Source of the DNA: Ramlibacter agri
Lineage (GTDB): Bacteria > Pseudomonadota > Gammaproteobacteria > Burkholderiales > Burkholderiaceae_C
Direction of reading: 5' to 3'
Assembly (NCBI RefSeq): GCF_012927085.1
Contig: NZ_JABBFX010000001.1
Coordinates: 992,001-1,056,000, forward strand
DNA: 64,000 bases
The notes beneath the pieces are model-generated. The model was given only the letters and a program-made list of their open reading frames with translations. It had not been told where the DNA came from and made no database searches. Made by a program: the position numbers and the translations under genes. Positions 50,304-59,002 of this stretch are shown here, piece by piece. The stretch's first letter is position 1. Every line of letters starts with the position of its first letter.

Positions 50304-51961
50304 TCCGCGCCTGCCTCGCGGCGCTGGCCGCCGTCCTCGTTGGCGGATGCGCCAGCGTGCAGCCGGCCGCGGTGCAGGCGGACTGGGTGCTGACCAACGC
50401 GAAGGTCGCGACCCTGGATGCGGGCTCGCACATGGCGCAGGCGATCGCCGTGCGCGAGGGTCGCATTCTCGCGGTCGGCAGCGACGCTGACATGCTGGCG
50501 CTGGCCGGCCCGGCGACGCGCCGCGTCGATGCAGGCGGCCGCACCGTGATTCCGGGCCTGATCGACTCGCACATGCACGCGGTGCGGGCCGCGCTCAGCT
50601 ACTCCACCGAGGTCAACTGGATCGGCGCGCACACCATTCCCGAAGCGATGCAGCGGCTGCGCGAAGGCGCCCGGGCCCGCCCGGGCCAATGGGTGGTGGT
50701 CGCGGGCGGCTGGACCGAGCTGCAGTTCGCCGAGAAGCGCAAGCCCACTCTGGCCGAGGTGATGGCCGCGGTGCCGGACCAGCCGGTCTGGGTCCAGATG
50801 TTCTACAGCCACCTGCTGCTGACGCCGAAGGCGCAGGAAGCGCTGGCCCTGTCGAACGCCAGCCTGCCTGCCGGCATGGCGCTGGAGCGCGATGCGGCCG
50901 GCGCCCCCACGGGCTGGGCCACGGCGAGCATCGTCAACATGTCGGCGCTGTTCGACAAGCTGCCGCGGCCGACGTACCAGGACAACGTGGCCGGCACCCG
51001 CCAGTTCTTCACCGAGCTGAATCGCCTGGCGCTGACCGGCGTGGTGGACCCGGGCGGCTTCAGCATCTATCCGTCGCAATACGCGGCGCTGCTGCAGCTG
51101 TGGCGGGAGCGCCAGCTGACCCTGCGCGTGGCCTACAGCCTGTTTGCGCAGAAGCCCGGCGCCGAGCTCGCGGAGTACCGCGACCTGACGCAGATGCTGC
51201 CCATGGGCTTCGGCGACGACATGCTGCGCTTCAACGGCATCGGCGAGCGCATCACCATCGCCATGTACAACAACAACCAGCCGGACGCCGCCACCCGCGA
51301 GAAATTCCTGGAGGTGGCGCGCTGGGCGGCGCACGAGCACATGGCGCTCACCATCCACTGGCAGGAAGACGCTTCGGCGCCGGTGCTGCTGGACCTGTTC
51401 GAGCAGGTGAACCGCGAGACGCCCATCGCGCCGCTGCGCTGGTCCATCGCGCACCTGGACAACGCCTCGCCCGCGACCTTGGCGCGCATGAAGGCGCTGG
51501 GGGTGGGCTGGACGATGCAGGACGCGATGTACCTCTCGGGCGACCGGATCGCCGCGCAGGCGGGGCCGGCCGCGGCGCACATGCCGCCCCTGGTCACCGC
51601 ATTGCGCCTGGGCGTGCCCGTGGGCGCGGGCACCGACGCGCACCGGGTCGCTTCCTACAACCCCTTCGTCGCGCTGCAATGGATGCTGGACGGCCGCACG
51701 GTGGGCGGCCGTGCGACGCGCGGCGCCGAGGAGACGCCCACGCGCGAGCAGGCGCTGCGCCTGTACACGCTGGGCAGCGCCTGGTTCAGTTTCGACGAGC
51801 GCAAGCGCGGTTCACTGGAGCCCGGCAAGCTGGCCGACTTCGCGGTCCTGGACCGCGATTTCTTCGGTGTGCCGGTGGCGGAGATCGGCGGCACGGTGTC
51901 GCTGTTGACGGTGGTGGGCGGCAAGCCGGTCTATGCGGCCGCGCCGTTCGCGCTGCAATGA
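50300..51961 (+). CDS. Lipoprotein-like amidohydrolase (YtcJ/amidohydrolase 3 type)
   Basis: A 553-residue metal-dependent hydrolase of the amidohydrolase_3 (YtcJ-like) family. The N-terminus has a lipobox, LVGGC with Cys17, so it is probably tethered in the envelope. The metal site begins PGLIDSHMHAV, and GVPVGAGTDAHRVASYNP near the end carries the Asp. The TTG start overlaps the dioxygenase stop by 4 bases. It might release an aromatic or amine moiety from a conjugate outside the cytoplasm, feeding the ring-cleavage enzymes. Confidence 0.85.
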   Translation: MIRACLAALAAVLVGGCASVQPAAVQADWVLTNAKVATLDAGSHMAQAIAVREGRILAVGSDADMLALAGPATRRVDAGGRTVIPGLIDSHMHAVRAALSYSTEVNWIGAHTIPEAMQRLREGARARPGQWVVVAGGWTELQFAEKRKPTLAEVMAAVPDQPVWVQMFYSHLLLTPKAQEALALSNASLPAGMALERDAAGAPTGWATASIVNMSALFDKLPRPTYQDNVAGTRQFFTELNRLALTGVVDPGGFSIYPSQYAALLQLWRERQLTLRVAYSLFAQKPGAELAEYRDLTQMLPMGFGDDMLRFNGIGERITIAMYNNNQPDAATREKFLEVARWAAHEHMALTIHWQEDASAPVLLDLFEQVNRETPIAPLRWSIAHLDNASPATLARMKALGVGWTMQDAMYLSGDRIAAQAGPAAAHMPPLVTALRLGVPVGAGTDAHRVASYNPFVALQWMLDGRTVGGRATRGAEETPTREQALRLYTLGSAWFSFDERKRGSLEPGKLADFAVLDRDFFGVPVAEIGGTVSLLTVVGGKPVYAAAPFALQ

Positions 51962-51977
51962 AAACGAGGAGCGCGGC

Positions 51978-52280
51978 TTGATTCGCCATATCGTCATGTG
52001 GAGCGTGCGCGGCGCCACGCCCGAGGAAAAGAGCGCCAACATCGCGAAGCTGCAGGCCAGCTTCCACAGCCTGCGCGGCCGCGTGCCGGGCCTGCTGCAC
52101 CTGGAAGTGGGCGTGGACCACAGCCGGGTGGACTACGCTTGCGACGTCGTGCTGGTGAGCGATTTCGAGTCGCAGGCGGCCCTGGACGCCTATGCGACGC
52201 ACCCGGAACACCTGCGGGTGAAGCAGGAGGTGGGCGACATGCGCATCGCCCGCCACCAGGTCGATTACCGCGTGGAGTAG
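51978..52280 (+). CDS. Dabb (stress-responsive alpha/beta barrel) domain protein
   Basis: A 100-residue protein with a Dabb ferredoxin-like fold. It starts IRHIVMWSVRGATPEEKSAN, then VPGLLHLEVGVDHSR and DVVLVSDFESQAALDAYATH (read in parts), ending HPEHLRVKQEV. Dabb proteins dimerise; some act as small cyclases or isomerases, others have unknown roles. The start is probably TTG 51978 after GAGGAG, because the family begins directly at the first strand. It sits between two amidohydrolases in the operon. Confidence 0.82.
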   Translation: MIRHIVMWSVRGATPEEKSANIAKLQASFHSLRGRVPGLLHLEVGVDHSRVDYACDVVLVSDFESQAALDAYATHPEHLRVKQEVGDMRIARHQVDYRVE

Positions 52281-52284
52281 CAAC

Positions 52285-53631
52285 ATGGAAAAGCAGACTC
52301 TGGTGCGCGGCGCCACCGTGATCACGATGGACCAGCAGGGCGACCTGCCGCGGGCCGACATCCTGGTACGCGGCGACTGCATCGTGGAGATCGCGCCTTC
52401 GCTGAAGGTGGACGACGCCGAGGTGGTGGACGCCAGCGGCAGCATCGTCATCCCGGGCCTCGTCAACGCGCACATGCACACGTGGCAGACGGCGCTGCGC
52501 GGGCTGGCCGCCAACTGGACGCTGCTGGAGTACTTCCAGAAGATGCACGCCGGCCTGGCCACGGTGTTCCAGCCGGAGGACCTGCGCATCGCCACCCGCG
52601 TCGGCGCGCTGAACCAGCTGAATTGCGGCACCACGACGCTCGCCGACTGGTGCCACAACAATCCGACGCCGGCGCACAACGACGCCGCTATCGAGGGCCT
52701 GCGCTCCACGGGCATCCGCGCCGCCTTCTTCCATGGCACGCCCAAGCCGGACCCGAAGCCGGGCCAGACGCCCTTCTGGGAAGTGCCGCATCCGCGCGCG
52801 GAAGTGGAGCGCCTGCTGAAGCAGCACCAGGGCAACCCGCTGCTCACCATCCACGCCGCCGTGCTGGGTCCGCACTATTCGACGCTGCCGGTCGCGATGC
52901 ACGATTTCCGCATGGCGCGCGAGCTGGGCCTCATCGCCTCGCTGCACCAGGGCGGCGGGCCGGCCCGCACGCCGGACGGCTGGGTGCGGCTGGAGCAGGA
53001 AGGCCTGCTCGGGCCCAACATCAACATCGTGCACGGCCACGCGCTCAGCGACGAACAGTTGAAGCGCTTCTGCGAGCTGGGCATGAGCTTCTCGGCGGCG
53101 GCGGAGAACGAGATGTCCCAGGGCCACGGCCATCCGCTGACCGGGCGCCTGCGCCAGTTCGGCCGCGCGCCATCGCTGGGCGTCGATCTGGAAAGCGTGC
53201 TCTCGGGCGACATGTTCACGCAGGCCCGCGTCGCGCTTGGCATGCAACGCACGCTGGACAACTTCGCCTGGCGCGAACAGCACGGCACCATCCCGCCCAC
53301 GTCCACCATCACCACGCGCGAAGCGCTGTCGTGGGTGACCGTCGAGGGCGCGCGCATGCTGCAGCAGGAGGACCGCATCGGAACGCTTGCGCCAGGCAAG
53401 CAGGCCGACCTGGTGGTGATCCGCGCGAGCGACCTCAACATGCAGCCGGTGCACGACCCGGTGAACTCGGTCGTGTTCCAGACCTCGCTGTCCAACATCT
53501 CCGACGTGATGGTGGCTGGCCGCTGGAAGAAGCGCGATGGCCGCCTCGTCGGCGTGGACTTGGCGCCCTGCCTCGAGGCGCTGCGCGCGTCCGGGCGCAA
53601 GATCACGTCCGCCCTGGGACTTGCGTCATGA
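52285..53631 (+). CDS. Cytoplasmic amidohydrolase of the TrzN/AtzB/cytosine deaminase-like group
   Basis: A 448-residue metal-dependent amidohydrolase with metal ligands in NAHMHTW (His63, His65), SLHQGGG (His221), IVHGHALSD (His250/252) and GVDLESV (Asp301). Enzymes of this group deaminate, dechlorinate or deamidate ring compounds (for example atrazine catabolism or S-adenosylhomocysteine deamination). In this operon a hydroxylated, aminated ring converted to hydroxyquinol is a possible substrate. The stop overlaps the maleylacetate reductase start by 4 bases. Confidence 0.85.
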   Translation: MEKQTLVRGATVITMDQQGDLPRADILVRGDCIVEIAPSLKVDDAEVVDASGSIVIPGLVNAHMHTWQTALRGLAANWTLLEYFQKMHAGLATVFQPEDLRIATRVGALNQLNCGTTTLADWCHNNPTPAHNDAAIEGLRSTGIRAAFFHGTPKPDPKPGQTPFWEVPHPRAEVERLLKQHQGNPLLTIHAAVLGPHYSTLPVAMHDFRMARELGLIASLHQGGGPARTPDGWVRLEQEGLLGPNINIVHGHALSDEQLKRFCELGMSFSAAAENEMSQGHGHPLTGRLRQFGRAPSLGVDLESVLSGDMFTQARVALGMQRTLDNFAWREQHGTIPPTSTITTREALSWVTVEGARMLQQEDRIGTLAPGKQADLVVIRASDLNMQPVHDPVNSVVFQTSLSNISDVMVAGRWKKRDGRLVGVDLAPCLEALRASGRKITSALGLAS

Positions 53632-54686
53632 ACAACTTCGTCTATATCGGCCGCCCGGCCCGCGTGGTCTTCGGCGCGGGGACCCTGCAGCAGCTGCCGT
53701 CCGAGGTCGACCAGCTGGGCGCGCGCAAGGCGCTCGTGCTCTCCACGCCCGAGCAACGTGCCTCGGCCGAACAGGTCGCGGCGCTGCTGGGGCCGCGGGC
53801 CGCCGGCATCTTCGACCGCGCGGTGATGCACGTGCCGATCGAGACGGCGCGCGAGGCGCGTGAGGTCGCGAGGAAACTGGGCGCCGATTGCGCGGTGGCC
53901 ATCGGCGGCGGCTCCACCACGGGCCTGGGCAAGGCGATCGCGCTGGAATCCGCGCTGCCCATCATCGCCATCCCGACCACCTACGCCGGCTCGGAGATGA
54001 CCACCATCTACGGCATCACCGAAGGCGGGCTGAAGAAGACCGGCCGCGACGACAAGGTGCTGCCGCGCACGGTGATCTACGACCCCGAGCTCTCCGCCGG
54101 CCTGCCGGTGGGCTTGAGCATCACCAGTGGCATGAACGCCATCGCGCACGCGGCCGAAGGCCTGTACTCGGTGACGACCAATCCGATCATCGAGATCATG
54201 GCGGAGCAGGGCATCGCGGCGCTGGGCCGCGCGTTGCCGCGCATCAAGGCGCAGGCAAGCGACATGGAAGCGCGCAGCGACGCGCTCTATGGCGCGTGGC
54301 TTTGCGGCACCGTGCTGGCTTCGGTGGACATGGCGTTGCACCACAAGCTGTGCCACACGCTGGGCGGCACCTGGAACCTGCCGCACGCGGAGACGCACAC
54401 CATCGTGCTGCCGCACGCGCTGGCCTACAACGCGCCGGCCGCGCCGGAAGCGATGCGCAAGATCGCGCGGGCGCTGGAAGGCAAGAGCGCGGCGCGGGCC
54501 GTGTTCGATCTCGCCAAGGACAACGGCGCGCCGGTGGCCTTGCGTGACATCGGCATGAAGGAAGCGGACCTGGACCGCGCCTGCGAGATTGCGATGAGCA
54601 ACCAGTACCCGAATCCGCGGCCGCTGGAGAAGGCCGCGATCCGCCAACTGCTGCAGGATGCGTACGAGGGCCGCCGGCCCGCCTGA
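53628..54686 (+). CDS. Maleylacetate reductase
   Basis: A 352-residue iron-containing-alcohol-dehydrogenase-fold enzyme that reduces maleylacetate to 3-oxoadipate with NAD(P)H. Motifs are AIGGGSTTGLGKAIAL (cofactor), PTTYAGSEMTTIYGITE (maleylacetate reductase subgroup), and HHKLCHTLGGTWNLPHAETH with the metal-binding histidines. It links hydroquinone or hydroxyquinol cleavage to PcaIJ and PcaF encoded about 15 kb upstream. ATG 53628 overlaps the amidohydrolase stop; further in-frame codons upstream lie inside that gene. Confidence 0.92.
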   Translation: MNNFVYIGRPARVVFGAGTLQQLPSEVDQLGARKALVLSTPEQRASAEQVAALLGPRAAGIFDRAVMHVPIETAREAREVARKLGADCAVAIGGGSTTGLGKAIALESALPIIAIPTTYAGSEMTTIYGITEGGLKKTGRDDKVLPRTVIYDPELSAGLPVGLSITSGMNAIAHAAEGLYSVTTNPIIEIMAEQGIAALGRALPRIKAQASDMEARSDALYGAWLCGTVLASVDMALHHKLCHTLGGTWNLPHAETHTIVLPHALAYNAPAAPEAMRKIARALEGKSAARAVFDLAKDNGAPVALRDIGMKEADLDRACEIAMSNQYPNPRPLEKAAIRQLLQDAYEGRRPA

Positions 54687-54693
54687 TGCTGTC

Positions 54694-54714
54694 ATGCCGG
54701 GCTTGACCCGGCAT
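54694..54714. repeat. REP-like palindrome after the maleylacetate reductase gene
   Basis: ATGCCGGG and CCCGGCAT flank CTTGA, a perfect 8-base stem starting 8 bases past the stop. Similar sequences (GTCATGCCGGGCTTG...) are common dispersed repeats in proteobacteria. It may also act as a transcript-stabilising hairpin; no T-tract follows. Confidence 0.7.
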
Positions 54715-54738
54715 CCATTGGCGGTCGTCGCGCGGGCC

Positions 54739-55098
54739 TCACTCGGCCGATGCGGCGACGGTATGCGTGGCCGGCACGCCAGTCGCCTGTTCCCAGCTCA
54801 GGACCTGCGATGGCGCGGCGCTCCAATCGGTGCCGTAAACGCGGTGGCCGTTCTGCCACATGGCCAGTGCGACGCGGGCCGCAGGCACATGCCCTTCGTC
54901 GGCCAGCGCGGCAAAGCGGCCGTAGGCGGCGGACCAATGGCCCGCGCGGCACAGGCGCATCGCCTCGCGGAAGCGGGCATCCTGCGCCTGGTGCTGTGCG
55001 GCCTCGACGTCGACGGTTGCCGGCGGCTGCGCCCGGCCCGACAGGAGTGCGCTGCAGGCCAGCACGGCGGCGGCGAGGACGAGGGCGATGCGCTGCAT
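54739..55098 (-). CDS. Small secreted protein with Sel1/TPR-like helices
   Basis: A 119-residue exported protein with a signal peptide (RIALVLAAAVLACSALLSGRA). It has a helical hairpin typical of Sel1/TPR repeats (AGHWSAAYGRFAALADEGHVPAARVALAM, read in parts) and a tail GHRVYGTDWSAAPSQVLSW. The function is unknown. It is divergent from another Sel1-type lipoprotein gene, 141 bases away, so the two may share a promoter region and role. Confidence 0.65.
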   Translation of the reverse strand: MQRIALVLAAAVLACSALLSGRAQPPATVDVEAAQHQAQDARFREAMRLCRAGHWSAAYGRFAALADEGHVPAARVALAMWQNGHRVYGTDWSAAPSQVLSWEQATGVPATHTVAASAE

Positions 55099-55239
55099 GG
55101 TCGGACTCCTTTCGCAGGGATGGACACAGCGTAGGGGCGCGTCACGCCCGGCGCAGTGCGTTTTCGCACCTCCGGTGTCACACGACTTTCACCTTCGCTG
55201 CCGAAACTCCCGGGCTTTGGAGTGCAAGGAGAAGAAGAG

Positions 55240-55746
55240 ATGCGCCGCCTCGCCGCCGTCCTGCTGCTCGCCGCCGGCGTCGCCGGCTGCGGCGTGCACC
55301 CCGAAGCCGAACTCGCGCAGGGCCTGCGCGTGCTGGCCGCGCCGCAGCCCGATGCGCGCGCCGCCTCCGTGCTGCTGCGCCGGGCGGCGCAAGCGGGCTC
55401 CGCGCGGGGAGCCTTCCACCTGGCGCTGCTGCTTCGCAATGGGGCCGACGGCGTGACGGTGGACCACGCGCAAGCCTTCGCCTGGATGCAGCGGGCCGCG
55501 CAGGGCGGCCTGCCGCGCGCGCAGTTCCTGCTGGGGCAGATGCTGCTGGCCGGCGAGGGCGCCGCGCACGACGCGACGCAGGCCAGGTACTGGTTCGAGC
55601 AGGCCGCCGAACACGATTTGCCGGAAGCGAACCTGGAACTCGCGATGGCGGGCCAACGCGGCGACTGGGGCATCACGCCGGAAGAAACTGCGCGCTACAT
55701 GATGGAAGCGCAGCACGCGCAGAAGCATCGGCCGCCGGAGCCCTGA
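55240..55746 (+). CDS. Sel1-repeat lipoprotein
   Basis: A 168-residue protein with a lipoprotein signal (LAAVLLLAAGVAGC) and about three Sel1-like repeats. Examples are LLRRAAQAGSARGAFHLALLL, AFAWMQRAAQGGLPRAQFLLG and ARYWFEQAAEHDLPEANLEL (each read in part). Sel1 proteins are helical scaffolds often involved in envelope signalling. Start 55240 (MRRLAAV) has AAGGAGAAG upstream. A terminator hairpin lies about 90 bases after the stop. Confidence 0.85.
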   Translation: MRRLAAVLLLAAGVAGCGVHPEAELAQGLRVLAAPQPDARAASVLLRRAAQAGSARGAFHLALLLRNGADGVTVDHAQAFAWMQRAAQGGLPRAQFLLGQMLLAGEGAAHDATQARYWFEQAAEHDLPEANLELAMAGQRGDWGITPEETARYMMEAQHAQKHRPPEP

Positions 55747-55835
55747 AGCGTCACGCAGCCGCAACATGCCGCGGGCATGATCCATGAGCCAGAACAACGA
55801 TCGATTGTCTCCTTCGGTCCCCGGACCGGATTCAG

Positions 55836-55862
55836 CGCCCCGCCGCAAGTCGGGGCGTTTCT
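55836..55862 (+). terminator. Rho-independent terminator after the Sel1 gene
   Basis: CGCCCCG (55836-55842) and CGGGGCG (55851-55857), with an 8-base loop, are followed by TTTCTTTTTATT on the plus strand. It lies just before the convergent end of the response regulator gene. Confidence 0.82.
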
Positions 55863-55864
55863 TT

Positions 55865-56524
55865 TTATTGCACCAGCCCGCGCCGCGCAGCTTCCAGCGT
55901 GGCCTCGGCGCGCGAGGACACGTCCAGCTTGCGGTAGATCTGCTTGATGTAAGAGGCCACGGTGTGCCGCGACAGCCCGAGCTGCTGCGCGATCTCGGGC
56001 AGCGTGTAGCCCTTGGCCACCCGCTGCAGCACCTCGGTCTCGCGCTCGGTCAGGCGCGCGCCTTCCGGCTCGCCGGCCAGGGGCACCAGCGGGACCGGCG
56101 CGCGGGCCTGGCCGAACCAGGACAGCACCCGGCGCGCGATCGGCGGCGACAGCGGCGGCTCGCCATTGGCGATGCGCAGCAGCTGCGCGGCCAGCGCCTC
56201 GCGTGGCTGCTCCTTCAGCAGGTAGCCGAAAGCGCCCGCCTGCAGGGCCGGGAACAGGTGCTCGTCGTCGTCGTAGATGGTCACGACCACGGCCAGGCAT
56301 TGCGGGTCGCGCTGGTGCAGCGCGCGCACGACGGCGATGCCGCTGGCATCGGGCAGGCCCAGGTCGACCAGCGCCAGGTCGAAACGGCGTGTCGCCAGCA
56401 CCGCCAGCGCTTCATCGACGCGGCCCACCGCGTGCACTTCGATCTCGGGGAACACCGACCGGGCGATGTCCGCCAGCCAGTCGCGGACCTCGGCCAGGTC
56501 CTCCACCACCAGCGCTTGCTTCAT
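55865..56524 (-). CDS. NarL/FixJ-family response regulator
   Basis: A 219-residue two-component regulator. The receiver domain starts ALVVEDLAEVRDWLADI, with phosphoacceptor Asp54 in LALVDLGLPDASG. The C-terminal LuxR-type helix-turn-helix is LTERETEVLQRVAKGYTLPE plus LSRHTVASYIKQIYRKL. Its start overlaps the stop of the upstream kinase gene by 4 bases, so the two form a cognate pair. Targets are unknown; the divergent rhodanese/chemoreceptor operon is a candidate. Confidence 0.93.
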   Translation of the reverse strand: MKQALVVEDLAEVRDWLADIARSVFPEIEVHAVGRVDEALAVLATRRFDLALVDLGLPDASGIAVVRALHQRDPQCLAVVVTIYDDDEHLFPALQAGAFGYLLKEQPREALAAQLLRIANGEPPLSPPIARRVLSWFGQARAPVPLVPLAGEPEGARLTERETEVLQRVAKGYTLPEIAQQLGLSRHTVASYIKQIYRKLDVSSRAEATLEAARRGLVQ

Positions 56525-58377
56525 GCGACCTCCTGCGGGACGGGTTGGATGGGGGCGAGCGGCACGCGCACGAGCAGTTGCGTGCCGCCGCCGGCGACCG
56601 CGGCGAAGCGGTGCGTGCCACCCAGGTTGCGGATGCGCCGCTCGATGTTGGGCAGCCCGTGCCCGCGCTGTGGCCGGCCGGCGGCCGGCATGCCGCGGCC
56701 GTCGTCCTCCACCTCGATCTGGATTTCTTCGTGCGGGAAGCGGATGCGCACCGCGCAGCGGCTGCCGCCGCTGTGGCGGATGGCGTTGCTCACCGCTTCA
56801 CGCAGGATGCGCGTCAGCTGCACGTGGGTGCGCGCGGGCAGGATCAGCCCGGGCGGCGGATCGTCGGCCAGCCACTCGGGCCGCAGGCCGCCTTCGGAGA
56901 GGCGCGTCACCGTTTCCGCGCGCCAGTCGGCCAGCGCTTCTTCCGCGGGCGTCACGTGGCCCGTCATGCCGCGCACCGACAGCCGCATCTCCTCCAGCGC
57001 CTGGCGGCCCAGGCCGGCGATGCGCTCGGGCTCGCCGCCGCGCTGGCTGGCCTGCACGATCGTCAGCAGCTGCGCGCCCAGGTCGTCGTGCAGGTCCGAT
57101 GCGATGCGGCGGCGCTCTTCCTGCGTGGCCTGCGCCGTGCGCAGTTCGGCGATCTGCTGCCAGTTCCGTTCGATCTCCTGCGTCTTCGCGACGACGCGCT
57201 GCTCCAGCTGCAGGTTCAGCGTCTCGGCCTGGCCCAGCGCGCGCACGAACAGCTGGATCAGCCGTGCCGCGATGACCCCGAAGACCAGTGGCATCGCGAA
57301 GTGGGCCGGATGGATGCGCGTGAGCGGCAGCACGTGGTACTGCTGCAGCAGCTCCAGCACCAGCATCAGCACCGAGTGCAGCAGCACCGCGCCGACCAGC
57401 CAGAACTCGCTGCGATGCGTGCGCCAGGAAAGCACGAAGAAGGCGACCACGCAGGCGAGGAACTCCAGCGCGCCGATCGCGTAGAGCAGCGAGGACACCG
57501 GCAGCAGCCGGCCGTGGGCCGAGCCCGCGAGGACCAGTGCGAACACCACGCACTGGAGCACCAGCGCGCGATGCATCCCGCGCACCGGCCGGTCCAGCAA
57601 GCGCATGAGGAACAGCATCGCGAACGACACCACCGGGAAGAAGACGAAGCAGACCAGGGCCTCGGTCGCCCAGTGCGAGGCCAGCGCCACGCGCGCGAAC
57701 AGGCGCGCCGTGAGCGCCGCCCAGCCGACGGTGAACAGCGCGAAGTACAGCATGTAGCGGTCGTGCCGGCGCGCCAGCCACAGGCCGAACAGCGCGAGCC
57801 CCAGCCCCAGCACGCACACGCAGATGATCTGGGCGGCGGTGATGTTCCAGAAGTACTGCTGCTCGTAGTCCGGCTGCAGTTCGGCCATGGGCCCGACCTG
57901 CACCGCGCCCAGGCCGCTCGCGCGCTGGCGCGAGGACGCCTCGCCATAGGGATGGCCGGCCACGCGGATGCGCAGCTCGTTGCCCTGCGGCCGCAGCAGC
58001 GCCAGCGGCAGGGCGAACAGGCTCGGGTAGTAGCAGTTGCGCGCGTAGGGCGCTTCCATGCCGCTGCCGGAGCCCACCAGGTGGCCGTTGACGGACACTT
58101 CCAGCGTGCTGCAGGCGCGCGGCACGTACACGGCCAGCAGCTCGCTGCCGCCGGGGGTGTCGAAGGGCAGCCGGTATTCGACGATGCCCTCGAATTCCGG
58201 GAAGCCGTCGGCCCATTCGTGCGGCAGCTGCACGGGCCGGCTGGCGCCACCGGCCGGCGTGGCTACCGCCTCGCGCAACGTCAGCACCTCCGCGCGTGCG
58301 GGCAGCGCCCAGGCCAGCGCCAGCCAGCAGGCGAAGGCGAGCAGCAGGCGCAGCAGCGGAAGGGGCGGAGTCGACAC
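56521..58377 (-). CDS. 7TM-DISM sensor histidine kinase (NarL-partner type)
   Basis: A 618-residue membrane kinase. It has a signal peptide, then a periplasmic jelly-roll-like domain (about 30-190, including LRIRVAGHPYGEASS), then about seven membrane spans (about 195-400), as in 7TMR-DISM receptors. A short coiled coil leads to a HisKA_3 domain with the phosphorylated His in RRRIASDLHDDLGAQLL. The HATPase follows (N-box EAVSNAIRHSGG, then DDGRGMP). It phosphorylates the overlapping NarL-type regulator. The jelly-roll domain suggests a sugar or small-molecule ligand. Confidence 0.92.
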   Translation of the reverse strand: MSTPPLPLLRLLLAFACWLALAWALPARAEVLTLREAVATPAGGASRPVQLPHEWADGFPEFEGIVEYRLPFDTPGGSELLAVYVPRACSTLEVSVNGHLVGSGSGMEAPYARNCYYPSLFALPLALLRPQGNELRIRVAGHPYGEASSRQRASGLGAVQVGPMAELQPDYEQQYFWNITAAQIICVCVLGLGLALFGLWLARRHDRYMLYFALFTVGWAALTARLFARVALASHWATEALVCFVFFPVVSFAMLFLMRLLDRPVRGMHRALVLQCVVFALVLAGSAHGRLLPVSSLLYAIGALEFLACVVAFFVLSWRTHRSEFWLVGAVLLHSVLMLVLELLQQYHVLPLTRIHPAHFAMPLVFGVIAARLIQLFVRALGQAETLNLQLEQRVVAKTQEIERNWQQIAELRTAQATQEERRRIASDLHDDLGAQLLTIVQASQRGGEPERIAGLGRQALEEMRLSVRGMTGHVTPAEEALADWRAETVTRLSEGGLRPEWLADDPPPGLILPARTHVQLTRILREAVSNAIRHSGGSRCAVRIRFPHEEIQIEVEDDGRGMPAAGRPQRGHGLPNIERRIRNLGGTHRFAAVAGGGTQLLVRVPLAPIQPVPQEVA

Positions 58378-58564
58378 GAACGGACTTTACCCGGCCGGTT
58401 GCCCGGCGCCGACCCGCCGGCACCCCCTGTTCGGGGGGAACCCGGCCCGTAAGGTGAAACCCCAGACCCCCCCTAGACGAGGGGGTGACAAGTAGGCCGC
58501 TTCCCTAGACTGGTCGCCGGACTGCAGGACCTGCAGCCGTGGACGTCGTCGAAGGGATACAGAC

Positions 58565-59002
58565 ATGTTGGGAAAGAGGGTTGCGGGGCTGCTGCTCGCC
58601 GCAAGCGCGAGCCTGGCGCTCGCGAACGATGTACCCGCCACGCTGGCCGGCGTGACGGTGGTCAGCGCCGAACAGGCGCGCAAGATGGCCGAAACTGGCG
58701 TGCCGGTGATCGACACCCGCGTCGGCAACGAGTACGCCGATGCGCACATCCAGGGCGCGAAGAACGTGCCGTACAAGGAGAAGAGCGCCAAGGACACCGG
58801 CTTCGACGCGAAGCAGGACCACTTCGACCTGGCGAAGCTGCCCGCGGACCACAACGCGCCGCTGATCTTCTACTGCAATGGCCCCGAGTGCTGGAAGAGC
58901 TACAAGGCGGCCAAGGTGGCTTCCGACGCCGGCTGGCGCAAGGTGCAGTGGCTGCGTGGCGGCTTCCCGGAGTGGAAGTCCAAGGGCTTCGCGGTCGAAT
59001 GA
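58565..59002 (+). CDS. Exported rhodanese-domain protein
   Basis: A 145-residue periplasmic single-domain rhodanese with a signal peptide ([18 protein letters not shown]). The active-site loop is [12 protein letters not shown] with Cys104, and [20 protein letters not shown] is the family N-terminal block. It is likely a sulfur or cyanide transferase, or a redox sensor. Its stop overlaps the ATG of a chemoreceptor gene. The 187 bases between it and the kinase gene contain no clear promoter. Confidence 0.87.
   Translation: MLGKRVAGLLLAASASLALANDVPATLAGVTVVSAEQARKMAETGVPVIDTRVGNEYADAHIQGAKNVPYKEKSAKDTGFDAKQDHFDLAKLPADHNAPLIFYCNGPECWKSYKAAKVASDAGWRKVQWLRGGFPEWKSKGFAVE

Noticed and set aside
52875..54695. 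A 606-codon antisense frame opposite the amidohydrolase and maleylacetate reductase genes
   Set aside because: The same GC-bias artefact; it spans two well-supported sense genes and their junction and has no recognisable protein features.
55784..58452. Long plus-strand frames running through the terminator and the two-component genes
   Set aside because: They start inside or just before a rho-independent terminator and read antisense through a clear kinase/regulator pair; the translations are low-complexity.
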